A stretch of DNA of 64,000 nt from Acidocella sp. Its GTDB lineage: Bacteria > Pseudomonadota > Alphaproteobacteria > Acetobacterales > Acetobacteraceae. Made by a program: the position numbers and the translations under genes. Numbering within the stretch: the stretch's first letter is position 1; each line of letters opens with the position of its first letter. This document shows, one piece after another, positions 6,958 through 14,774 of the stretch. Under the pieces are notes generated by a model that was given only the letters and a program-made list of their open reading frames with translations, did not search any database and had not been told where the DNA came from. Location: positions 1-64,000 of the forward strand of contig JAMFRU010000060.1 of the NCBI GenBank assembly GCA_026224875.1. The letters run 5' to 3'.

Positions 6958-8172
6958 CTACTGAACCACAGTGTCCGTTCGAAGCCGGGCGATCTCTTCT
7001 TCCGGAAAACCGATGCCTTTAAGCACCTCATCCGTATGCTCGCCGAGATGCGGGGCGCGGCGCGGGTCTATGGGGGCGAACTGGCCGTTGAAACCAACCG
7101 GGCCGGAAGCGAGTTTGACGCGGGTGCCGTCCTGCACCTCGACCTCGAAAATCTGGCCATTGGCGATCGCCTGCGGATCGCTGGCGACTTCGTGGATGGT
7201 TTTCACCAGCTCCCATGGCGCATCCCATGCCTCGAAAATCGGCTGCCAATGCGACCAGGGGTGTTTGCCCACGGCGGCGGAAAATTCGGCCACGAGCAGG
7301 GCGCCATTTTCCGTGCGGCCGGCGACGCTGGTGAAACGGGCATCCTGCAGCAGCTCATCACATCCGAGCATGCGGCAAAGCGGCGGCCAGTAACGCTCCG
7401 GGTCCAGCAGCATCAGCTGGATGTAGCGGCCATCCGCCGTGCGGTAGGCGCTGGTGAGGGGGAAACGGGCGGCGGCGGTTGTCGCCATCATCTGCTCGGG
7501 CGCCTGAGTCTGGCTCAGCACTATATCGGCCGAGAGTATCCACATGGCTGATGCCAGGAGCGAGATGTCAACGACCGAGACCTCGCCGGTGTTGGCGCGT
7601 TTGAACAGAGCGCCGGCGATGCCATAGGCGACCGCGACGGAGGAGGCGTGATCACCCAGGGCCGCGCGGGGGCTCAAAGGCCTGTCATAACCCGGCGGGC
7701 GCAGCACGTTGGCGAAGCCGCCGCGCGCCCAGAAGGCGGAGGCGTCATAGCCGGCCTTGTTGGACTCAGCACCCTTGAAGCCGAGCCCGTTGCCGCGAAC
7801 ATAGATGAGCTTGGGGTTGCGGGCGCGCAGGTCTTCCACGTCCAGCTTCAGCGCCGTGATGGCTTTGGGGCGCAGGCTGGTGAGGAAAACATCGGCGGTT
7901 TCGATCAGGCGCAGAAACACCTCGCGCCCCTCGGCGGATTTCAGGTCGATGCTGATGCTCTTCTTGCCCCGATTGTTGAGTTCCATGGAGAGATTGGCGG
8001 ATTTGGTGACGCGGCCATCGGCGATTTTGAGGGTGCGGTACGGATCGCCGCCGCCAGGCATCTCGACATGGATGACTTCCGCGCCCTGGTCGGCGAGCAG
8101 CGCGCCGGCGGCCGGAACGAAAACGAATTGCGCCAGCTCTACGACCCTGACGCCCGTAAATGTTCCCTGCAT
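6958..8172 (-). CDS. CaiB/BaiF family (class III) CoA transferase
   Basis: A 404-residue class III CoA transferase that would move CoA between carboxylic acids in the cytosol. The N-terminal VRVVELAQFVFVP and ADQGAEVIHVE strands are typical, and the conserved aspartate that forms the acyl-anhydride intermediate is likely D143 in GYDASAFWA. Length matches the family. A 14-bp palindrome lies 53 bp upstream of the start, between it and the divergent TetR gene, so it is probably controlled by that regulator. It may activate an acid for a ring or side-chain degradation pathway together with the fumarylacetoacetase-like gene at 9909, which has a matching site. Confidence 0.9.
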   Translation of the reverse strand: MQGTFTGVRVVELAQFVFVPAAGALLADQGAEVIHVEMPGGGDPYRTLKIADGRVTKSANLSMELNNRGKKSISIDLKSAEGREVFLRLIETADVFLTSLRPKAITALKLDVEDLRARNPKLIYVRGNGLGFKGAESNKAGYDASAFWARGGFANVLRPPGYDRPLSPRAALGDHASSVAVAYGIAGALFKRANTGEVSVVDISLLASAMWILSADIVLSQTQAPEQMMATTAAARFPLTSAYRTADGRYIQLMLLDPERYWPPLCRMLGCDELLQDARFTSVAGRTENGALLVAEFSAAVGKHPWSHWQPIFEAWDAPWELVKTIHEVASDPQAIANGQIFEVEVQDGTRVKLASGPVGFNGQFAPIDPRRAPHLGEHTDEVLKGIGFPEEEIARLRTDTVVQ

Positions 8173-8224
8173 GTCCGACCAGCTCCCTTAAGTTTCTTTG
8201 CGATTATCGCCATGTATAAATTTT

Positions 8225-8238
8225 AGCAAGCGCTTGCT
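8225..8238. promoter_or_regulatory. Perfect 14-bp palindrome, probable TetR operator
   Basis: AGCAAGC-GCTTGCT is a perfect dyad in the divergent gap between the CoA transferase (start 8172) and the TetR gene (start 8380). A near copy with the same core CAAGCGCTTG occurs at 10813-10826, upstream of the FAH-family gene. Confidence 0.65.
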
Positions 8239-8379
8239 TGTTATCCCATGACTGGGATAGGGTCAAGGCGAAGCCGCCCCTGCCCCGCTTGACGTGAGAT
8301 TTTGAAGTGAGGTTTTAGTACACGGTCTTTGGGCCGAATCGGGCTGAGCCGCTATTGATGGCGCAGAGGACGGAGCAAA

Positions 8380-9156
8380 ATGATTTTGAAGGTGCCGACC
8401 AACCCCAAGCCTGGCCTGAAACCGCTGCCGGACGAGGCTGACGCCCCGGCCGTGGCCAAGCCGCTTGTGGTGCGCATGGCACAGGCAAAACCCGCCATGG
8501 CCGACCGCCGCACCAGGATATTGGAAGCGGCCACGCGGCGGTTTGCCGAGCATGGCTTCGAGGCCACCACGGTGCGGCAGATTGCCGATGATGTGAGCAT
8601 TCTATCGGGCAGCCTGTATCATCACTTCGCCAGCAAAGAGGCGATGCTGCATGAAATCGTGCGTGATACGGCGGAGACGATGCGCGATAACGTGGTGCGG
8701 ATTTCGCAGGCCCCGGTGGATGCCGAGCACCGGCTGACGGCACTGATCCTGCTTGAGCTGGGCGAAATGACGCGCAACCAGCAGGTACATGCAATACTTT
8801 CGAACGACCGCAAACTCTTCCGGCAGAGGCAAGAGTTTGCCTATGTGATGCAGGCCAAGCGCGAAGCCTATCACGCTTGGTGCGCCACGCTGCAGGACGG
8901 CATCGACGCGCAATTGTTTAAATCCAGCCTCGATTTTTACCTGACCATCAGCACCATCATCAGAATGTTGAGCGCTGCCGCGGATTGGTATCAGAATGAA
9001 GAGAGCTATATGTCGCGCCCGCTCGGTCCCTATACGCTCGATGGGGTGATTGATTTCCACTTGGAATTCACCTTGAGCGCGGTACGCCTGCCGGCGCGAA
9101 CATCCGCGCCGATCCCCCGCCAGGAATGCGAAGAGCTGGCGCGGTTTATCGGCTAG
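8380..9156 (+). CDS. TetR family transcriptional regulator with N-terminal extension
   Basis: A 258-residue regulator. A proline-rich stretch of about 38 residues precedes the helix-turn-helix (TRILEAATRRFAEHGF through VRQIADDVSILSGSLYHHF). The ligand domain is of the kind seen in regulators of acyl-CoA metabolism, which is family inference only. It is divergent from the CoA transferase; the palindromes at 8225 and 10813 are its likely operators. A later start at M33 or M40 would remove the extension and cannot be excluded. Confidence 0.85.
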   Translation: MILKVPTNPKPGLKPLPDEADAPAVAKPLVVRMAQAKPAMADRRTRILEAATRRFAEHGFEATTVRQIADDVSILSGSLYHHFASKEAMLHEIVRDTAETMRDNVVRISQAPVDAEHRLTALILLELGEMTRNQQVHAILSNDRKLFRQRQEFAYVMQAKREAYHAWCATLQDGIDAQLFKSSLDFYLTISTIIRMLSAAADWYQNEESYMSRPLGPYTLDGVIDFHLEFTLSAVRLPARTSAPIPRQECEELARFIG

Positions 9157-9303
9157 GGTCTTTATAGGCTAGTATGTCTATCGGCTAGGACCGGAAACCC
9201 GGCACACTTCGTAACAGTGCCGCTGTCGTATTTTTATATACAGCGCCGAAAAAATTCATATAAATTTCACGGATGCACGGCCTCAGAAGAGAGGAAAGGC
9301 ACC

Positions 9304-9837
9304 ATGAAAGTTTTCGTTCTGGGTGAATCACGGACCGGGACAACGTCAGTACACGAATATTTGGTCCGCAGCGGATTGAAATCTGTGCATTATTTCGTTC
9401 CGCAATCGGGCGTTGCCGAGCCGATTCACAAACATCGAGCTGCCAACTGGAAAAAAGTGAAGGCGTTTATTGAAAACTCCGGTTATGACGCCTTCTCGGA
9501 TTACCCGACCCGCCTGTTCCACCGCGAACTCACGAGCAGTTTCCCCGATGCCTTTTATATTCTAACGGTGCGTAGGGATTTCGCGAAATGGCGTGCCAGC
9601 ATGAACGCCATAATGGGTGAAGAACAGGAAGATTTTAATCTCCTGCAAGCCTATTATCTTTGTTATAATGAAGAGATCCGCAGCAACTGTGTCGATCTCG
9701 GTCTACGCTTTCTGGAACTTACCATCGAGGACGATGCCGATTCCAACGCACGGATTCTCAGTGATTTTCTGGGGCGCGATTACAATGGCCCGCTGTTGCG
9801 GTTGAATACGAGCGAGGAGCTTGCGTTACTCAGGTAA
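9304..9837 (+). CDS. Small sulfotransferase-like P-loop protein
   Basis: A 177-residue protein starting MKVFVLGESRTGTTS: the RTGTTS stretch is the 5'-phosphosulfate-binding loop of PAPS sulfotransferases, and RRDFAKWRASM near residue 91 looks like the 3'-phosphate motif. The ATG follows GAGGAAAGGC. It is shorter than usual sulfotransferases and may lack part of the acceptor domain. Gene and flanks (about 9210-9910) are clearly more AT-rich than their neighbours, with different codon use, which suggests transfer. No functional partner is adjacent. The acceptor is unknown. Confidence 0.65.
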   Translation: MKVFVLGESRTGTTSVHEYLVRSGLKSVHYFVPQSGVAEPIHKHRAANWKKVKAFIENSGYDAFSDYPTRLFHRELTSSFPDAFYILTVRRDFAKWRASMNAIMGEEQEDFNLLQAYYLCYNEEIRSNCVDLGLRFLELTIEDDADSNARILSDFLGRDYNGPLLRLNTSEELALLR

Positions 9838-9908
9838 GCAAACTCCCCGCTTTATTGAATGGATTGATAAATCGTAATTCTATAGATTTTTCTTATAGAG
9901 TTAGGCGT

Positions 9909-10760
9909 CTAACGCACACGGGCGATGGGCGAAACCGAGACCGGGACATCCATGCGGCCGATGCGCGGGATTTCAATCGTCATGACATCGCCGGCAACAA
10001 CCGGGCCTACATCCGCGGTGCCCGACATGATGACATCTCCGGGGTAGAGCGTCATCGCGCTCGAAGCAAAAGCGACGAGCTGGGCCGGGCTGCCGGTGAG
10101 GTCGGAAAAACTGCGCGCGCCGCGCAGCTCGCCATTGACCCAGAACTGGAATGTTAGCGCGGAAGGGTCGGGGATTTCATCGGCGGTGACCATGCAGGGG
10201 CCGAGCATGCCGTAAGTGTCGAAGGATTTGCAGAAGCCGAAGAACTCCTTCTCCTCCTTCATCGTCATGTCCAGCGCGCAGGTGTAGCCGGCAACGTATT
10301 TTAACGCGTCGGCCTCGCTGACATTGGTGCAGGTCTGGCCGATGACGATGGCCAGTTCGGGCTCATGTACGGTAGTGCGGTCGGGCCAGCGCAAGAGTAC
10401 GCCATCGCCCTCCCCGGCTGCGGCGCTGGTGACCTTGAGCAGGAAGCCGAGCATGCCGAGCGGGGCTTTATGGTGCGGCCAGTTGCCGACACCGCAAATG
10501 AATTTGCCGGGGTTGGCGACGGGGGAAAGCAGGCTGACATTTTCCCGCGCGATAACGGGGGCGGAGATGGATAAAGCCTCAAGCTGCGGGCGCAGGGCCG
10601 GAAGGTTGGCAATAAAATGATCGCCGGGCGGCAGCGGCCAGTGCAGCGCCGGCAGGGATGCGGCCACTGAGGTGACATCGCGTATGCCTTGCTCTTCCAG
10701 CAGGCCGAGCCTGGGTTGTTTCGTGGCGTCGCTCTTCAGCGTGAACCGGCATAGCCGCAT
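9909..10760 (-). CDS. Fumarylacetoacetate hydrolase (FAH) family protein
   Basis: A 283-residue FAH-family enzyme. The metal-binding glutamates appear in HEPELAIVIG, and the later KSFDTYGMLGP and MSGTADVGPV motifs are typical of the family. Members hydrolyse C-C bonds or decarboxylate/hydrate dicarbonyl acids in the cytosol using Mg2+ or Ca2+. A palindrome resembling the CoA transferase operator lies 53 bp upstream of the start, so both genes may answer to the TetR protein at 8380. Confidence 0.88.
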   Translation of the reverse strand: MRLCRFTLKSDATKQPRLGLLEEQGIRDVTSVAASLPALHWPLPPGDHFIANLPALRPQLEALSISAPVIARENVSLLSPVANPGKFICGVGNWPHHKAPLGMLGFLLKVTSAAAGEGDGVLLRWPDRTTVHEPELAIVIGQTCTNVSEADALKYVAGYTCALDMTMKEEKEFFGFCKSFDTYGMLGPCMVTADEIPDPSALTFQFWVNGELRGARSFSDLTGSPAQLVAFASSAMTLYPGDVIMSGTADVGPVVAGDVMTIEIPRIGRMDVPVSVSPIARVR

Positions 10761-10812
10761 TCGAATTTCCTTCCCCGTTTTAAGGAGGAAGCTACATCAC
10801 TCTCATTTTTGT

Positions 10813-10826
10813 AGCAAGCGCTTGGT
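10813..10826. promoter_or_regulatory. Second copy of the CAAGCGCTTG palindrome
   Basis: AGCAAGC-GCTTGGT differs at one base from the perfect dyad at 8225-8238 and sits at the same distance from the FAH-family start as the first copy does from the CoA transferase start. Confidence 0.6.
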
Positions 10827-10902
10827 TTTTAGCTGTTGGAGGCTGTTTCAGAAGCCGCTCTTACGAGCTCGACGGCTGCCAAAGTGACTTCTGAGATCGT
10901 CT

Positions 10903-11919
10903 TCAATCTACCTTGAGGACGACGCGGAAACGGGCCTTACCGCTCATCATGTGGTCGTACGCGGCCTGCGCGTCGTCGAGGGCAAATACCTCGTTCATCG
11001 AGGTGATATTGTTAAGCTCGCTGAACAGCAGTGTATCTTCTGAATCCGCGGACGTACCGGAGTACCAGCCGCGCACGGCGGCACTCTTCATCAGCAGCTC
11101 GATGGAATTGATGGTAATGTTGCCGACGGCGCCAATAACCATCATCACGCCATTGGGGCCAAGGCCACCGATAATGGCCTCCATGGCCTGCGGGTTGGTG
11201 ACGGTGGCGATGATGGCTTTGGCGCCACCCATGGCCAACAGGGCCTGGGCCGGGTTATCCGCCGCGCTGTCGATATAATCATGCGCGCCGAGCGAGCGGG
11301 CCAGCGCTTCTTTGTCGCGGCCACGGTTGACCGCGACAATGCGGAACCCCTGATGCGCGGCGAATTGGATAGCGAGATGGCCCAGGCCGCCGATGCCGTG
11401 GATGGCGACGAGATCGCCGGGTTTGGCACCTGAGTTGCGCAGCGCGTTGAAGGTGGTGATGCCGGCGCAGAGCAACGGGGCGGATTCCACTGAATCCAGC
11501 GTGTCCGGCACATGCGCCAAAGCCGAGGTCAGGGCCAGCATATGGGTGGCGTAGCCGCCGTCGCGGGTAACGCCCGTAGCGCCGTGTACGTTCTCGCAGG
11601 CAAAAGCCATATTGCGGCGGCAATTGCCGCAATAGCCGCAGGCGCCGCCATGCCAGCCCACGCCAACGCGCATGCCGGGCTCCCAGCCCTGCACATCCGG
11701 GCCCAGAGCATCGATGATCCCAACGACCTCGTGCCCGGGAATACGCGGGTAGGTGAGATTGGGGAACAGTCCCTGCACGGTGATGGAATCGCTATGGCAG
11801 ACACCGCAGGCCTGAACGCGGATGCGGACCTCGTGCTGGCCGGGGATGGGTAGCTCGCGCTCCTCCAGCCGGAAGGGGGCATTGACTGCAGGAACTACCA
11901 TTGCGCGCATTTTTGACAT
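10903..11919 (-). CDS. Zinc-dependent alcohol dehydrogenase
   Basis: A 338-residue medium-chain dehydrogenase (AdhP-like). Catalytic zinc ligands lie in CGVCHSDS and GHEVVG; structural cysteines are in CGYCGNCRRNMAFAC; the Rossmann motif is GIGGLGHLA. I start it at 11919 (MSKMRAM) since GGAGG precedes that ATG, not at 12042. It would interconvert an alcohol and aldehyde with NAD(P). It is divergent from the GST gene. Confidence 0.88.
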   Translation of the reverse strand: MSKMRAMVVPAVNAPFRLEERELPIPGQHEVRIRVQACGVCHSDSITVQGLFPNLTYPRIPGHEVVGIIDALGPDVQGWEPGMRVGVGWHGGACGYCGNCRRNMAFACENVHGATGVTRDGGYATHMLALTSALAHVPDTLDSVESAPLLCAGITTFNALRNSGAKPGDLVAIHGIGGLGHLAIQFAAHQGFRIVAVNRGRDKEALARSLGAHDYIDSAADNPAQALLAMGGAKAIIATVTNPQAMEAIIGGLGPNGVMMVIGAVGNITINSIELLMKSAAVRGWYSGTSADSEDTLLFSELNNITSMNEVFALDDAQAAYDHMMSGKARFRVVLKVD

Positions 11920-12101
11920 GCCAGCCTCCGTTATGTGGATCGAATATGTGCGGTATCTTGGGATTAAAAATGGACAATCAATGAGCCATGCGGAACGGTC
12001 ATCATGGTTTCGCATGAGGCGCGTAAGTTTGACGCTCTTCATTTGACACGCGAGCGCAGGCGCTTAGCCTTTGCACAAACCCACGTGAGAGGAATAGCCC
12101 C

Positions 12102-12716
12102 ATGATTACCATCCACCACCTGCTCGTTTCACAATCGGAGCGGGTGATCTGGCTGATGGAGGAGCTTGGGCTTCCCTACGAGCTAAAATCCTATCCGCGC
12201 CAGCCGAACTATATGGCCGCACCGGAGTTTCTGGCGCTGCATCCGGTCGGCCAGGCGCCGGTGATTGAGGATGGGGAGGTGCTGCTGGCGGAATCTTTGG
12301 CCATCGTCACCTATATTCTGGAACTCTACGGCAATGGCGCGTTGCGCATCGCCCCCGGCGAGAAGGGCTATGCCGATTATTTGTATTGGATGGCCTATTC
12401 GATCGGCGGGCTGGCGCCGCAGGCCATGCAATATATGACCGCTTTGCGTATGGGAACCGAGAGCGGGCCGTTTGCTGCTATGGCGCAGGAGCGCCGGGCC
12501 CGGCATCTGGGCATGATGGACGCGCGGCTGGCGGGTAATGAGTGGCTGGCGGGGGAGAAATTCACCGGCGCGGAAATCATGTGCCAGTTCCCCTTCGGCA
12601 CCATGAGCAAATTCGGCGCCATGGATATTTCCGCCTATCCCAATATCGGCCGCTGGCTGGAGCGGATCAGCGCGCGCCCGGCCTATCAGCGGGCGATGAA
12701 GATCGCGGGGAACTGA
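12102..12716 (+). CDS. Glutathione S-transferase family protein
   Basis: A 204-residue GST. The thioredoxin-like N domain (ITIHHLLVSQSERVIWLMEE, with the ESLAIV glutathione-binding segment near residues 63-68) is followed by an all-helical C domain. GAGAGGAATAGCCCC precedes the ATG. It conjugates glutathione to, or isomerises, an electrophile in the cytosol; the substrate is unknown. It is followed after about 120 bp by the frameshifted dioxygenase. Confidence 0.88.
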   Translation: MITIHHLLVSQSERVIWLMEELGLPYELKSYPRQPNYMAAPEFLALHPVGQAPVIEDGEVLLAESLAIVTYILELYGNGALRIAPGEKGYADYLYWMAYSIGGLAPQAMQYMTALRMGTESGPFAAMAQERRARHLGMMDARLAGNEWLAGEKFTGAEIMCQFPFGTMSKFGAMDISAYPNIGRWLERISARPAYQRAMKIAGN

Positions 12717-12838
12717 GAGGCCTCTGAGAGAAGGTACGCCAAAGTACCGCACGCTTGAGGAAATAGGGGCGGCTGCTATGATGGTGTTCAGCCAGGGTAA
12801 CTGGCGGCGCGCGCGAGCCGGCGCCAATGGAGGAAAGC

Positions 12839-13680
12839 ATGAGCACGACAGAGCAAACCCGGCTGGAATACCGGAAGATCAAGCCGTCCATCGGCACTGA
12901 GATTCTGGCCGACAAGGCCACGCTGCTGCGCGGCGAACATGCGGCGGAGATCCGGCGGCTGCTGGAGGAAACCGGCGTGCTGGTATTTCCCAAGATCGAT
13001 TTTACCGATGAAGAGCAGATCGCCTTTACCACCACCCTCGGCAAATTCGCCAAGGAGCTGAAAGGCGAGGAGATCTATAAGGTCTCGCTCGATAAAGGGC
13101 AGAACTCCACCGCCGAATATCTGAAGGGCGCGTTTCTCTGGCATATTGACGGCACGATGTCGCCGATGCCGATCCTCGCCTCGCCTCGCTGCTGGCCAGC
13201 AAGGTGCGCGCCCCCGAAGGTGGCGACACTGATTTCTGCAATACCTATGCGGCGTACGATGCGCTTTCCGATGCGGATAAAGAGATGCTCGCCGGCAAGC
13301 GCGCCATCCATACTCTGGCTGCCTCGCAGCTCGACGTTGAACCGGAACCGAACGTCGCCAAGCTGCGCGAATGGCTCTCTTACGGCAAGAATGAGTTGCC
13401 TTTAGTGTGGACGCATCGCTCGGGGCGCAAATCGCTCGTCATCGGTGCGACCGCGCATTTCGTGGTTGGCATGGGCACGCTGGAGAGCAAGGAACTGCTC
13501 GTGCGCCTGCGCGACCATGCGACACAGCCTGAATTTTCCTACCGCCATGTGTGGTCGGATGGGGATGCGGTGATGTGGGATAATACCGGCACCATGCATA
13601 GGGCCACAGCCTATGCTCTGGATAGCGGGCGTATGCTGCACCGGACCAAATTAGAGGGCGAGGAGCCGTTTGCTGCTTGA
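12839..13680 (+). pseudogene. TfdA-family Fe(II)/2-oxoglutarate dioxygenase, frameshifted
   Basis: A paralogue of the 2048-2899 dioxygenase, starting at 12839 behind GGAGGAAAGC. The first frame carries the HxD motif (LWHIDGTMSPMP) and then shifts; the rest continues in the next frame from about 13190 (RAPEGGDTDFCNTY) to 13680, with the distal His and Arg (TMHRATAY and RMLHRTK). The shift lies in three tandem copies of CTCGC at about 13168-13182. Removing one copy restores ILASLLASKV and a full protein of about 279 residues. It may be an inactive gene, a reversible slippage state, or an assembly error. The 118-bp gap after it contains GC-rich inverted repeats. Confidence 0.85.
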
Positions 13681-13798
13681 GGCTTGCCAAGAAAAAGCAG
13701 CCGTTTTTTTGTAAAAAAGGATCACTGCTCCGCGCGCTCGAACCAGTGGCGCGCGCTGCGCAGACCAAAAAACTTTTGACTCTGGGGGGGCATATGCC

Positions 13799-14260
13799 GT
13801 GACGGATGTTGAGCGGCTTAAGGCCATTGAGGAAATTCGACTGGTGAAATCACGCTATTTTCGTGGTGTGGATACGGCGGATAGCGAGTTGGTGCGGGGG
13901 ATTCTCGCCGAGGATTGCGTGCTGGATTATATGGGCTGCTGCACCGATCCAGCCACGGGGCGTGATTTTCTCCCGGCCATGAATGTGGTGATGCGCGGCA
14001 GCGCGGGCTGGTCGTCAACCGGGCTGCGTTCGGCTGGGATTGTGAGCGTACACCATAGCCATAACGGCGAGATCGAAGTGGACGGTGAAAGCAGCGCGCG
14101 GGCCATATGGTCGATGACCGACCGGTTGTTTATGCCCGCGGGCGGCGTTTATGCGGTAATGACCGGCTATGGCTATTACCGTGAGACCTACGAGAAAATT
14201 GGCGGGGCCTGGAAGATCAAGACTCTGCTCATTGAGCGCATTCGCGTGGAGGCCCACTGA
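13799..14260 (+). CDS. SnoaL/NTF2-like protein
   Basis: A 153-residue protein with the cone-shaped SnoaL-like fold: N-terminal helices (IEEIRLVKSRYFRGVDT), then LAEDCVLDYMG and the C-terminal GYYRETYEKIGGAWKIKTL strands. I use the GTG start at 13799, since the ATG eight bases upstream reads ATG-CCG-TGA. Relatives act as dehydratases, isomerases or hydroxylases on ring substrates, but many have no known role. It overlaps the DUF1330 gene (TGATG), so the two form an operon. Confidence 0.8.
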   Translation: MTDVERLKAIEEIRLVKSRYFRGVDTADSELVRGILAEDCVLDYMGCCTDPATGRDFLPAMNVVMRGSAGWSSTGLRSAGIVSVHHSHNGEIEVDGESSARAIWSMTDRLFMPAGGVYAVMTGYGYYRETYEKIGGAWKIKTLLIERIRVEAH

Positions 14261-14562
14261 TGCCCGCCTATATGATTGCGACACGCATCGGCCCGGTGCG
14301 CGATGCCGCGGCCCTTGCCGAATACAGCCGGCTGAACCGGGAAAATGCCGCAATTTTCCAGGCACAATATAGCGTGAAGCCGCTGGTGGTGTACGGCGCT
14401 TTGGAGGCGGCCGAAGGACCCGCGCCGGACGGGATCGTCATCCTGCAATTTCCGACCATGGCGGATGCCAAGGCATGGTACGACAGCCCAGGCTATCAGA
14501 AAGCGCTGCCGCACCGCCAGAGAGCCGCCGACTATAGCATGGTTTTTGTCGAGGGGCTGTAA
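14260..14562 (+). CDS. DUF1330 family protein
   Basis: A 100-residue ferredoxin-fold protein of the DUF1330 family (dimeric alpha-beta barrel type): it begins PAYMIATRIGPVRD, and ends with the conserved AKAWYDSPGYQKALPHRQRAA stretch followed by the FVEGL strand. The start codon overlaps the stop of the SnoaL-like gene. The function of the family is unknown; it may be a small-molecule binding or isomerase-like subunit of the same pathway. Confidence 0.85.
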   Translation: MPAYMIATRIGPVRDAAALAEYSRLNRENAAIFQAQYSVKPLVVYGALEAAEGPAPDGIVILQFPTMADAKAWYDSPGYQKALPHRQRAADYSMVFVEGL

Positions 14563-14691
14563 CCGTGACGGAATGACGCGCTATTGCGCGGATTTTGGCC
14601 TTTTATGCCTATTTATTAAGCATTTTTGCATCCAAAAACAGCAGCCTCTCTCGCTGCGCTCGCCTTTGCCTCATTTTTAGTGTTTATTAAG

Positions 14692-14707
14692 TGGCATTAT
14701 TATTGCT
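14692..14707 (+). promoter_or_regulatory. Sigma-54 (-24/-12) promoter candidate for tmoP
   Basis: TGGCAT-TATTA-TTGCT matches the sigma-54 consensus TGGCAC-N5-TTGCW except for one base of the -24 box and has the exact spacing. It lies 68 bp before the permease start. A GGTTAA-ATCG-TTAACC dyad follows at 14712-14727. Confidence 0.5.
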
Positions 14708-14711
14708 TGTC

Positions 14712-14727
14712 GGTTAAATCGTTAACC
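14712..14727. promoter_or_regulatory. Dyad GGTTAA-N4-TTAACC upstream of tmoP
   Basis: Six-base perfect arms with a 4-bp spacer lie between the sigma-54-like promoter and the permease gene, near the expected transcription start. An operator role is possible; the regulator is unknown. Confidence 0.35.
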
Positions 14728-14774
14728 CGACGCGCGATGCGTGCCCTTCTATTCACCGGATCTGAGGAGTTGTT

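Noticed and set aside
14563-14774. Riboswitch upstream of the permease
   Set aside because: The AT-rich leader contains only a short dyad and a sigma-54-like promoter; no conserved aptamer pattern is visible.
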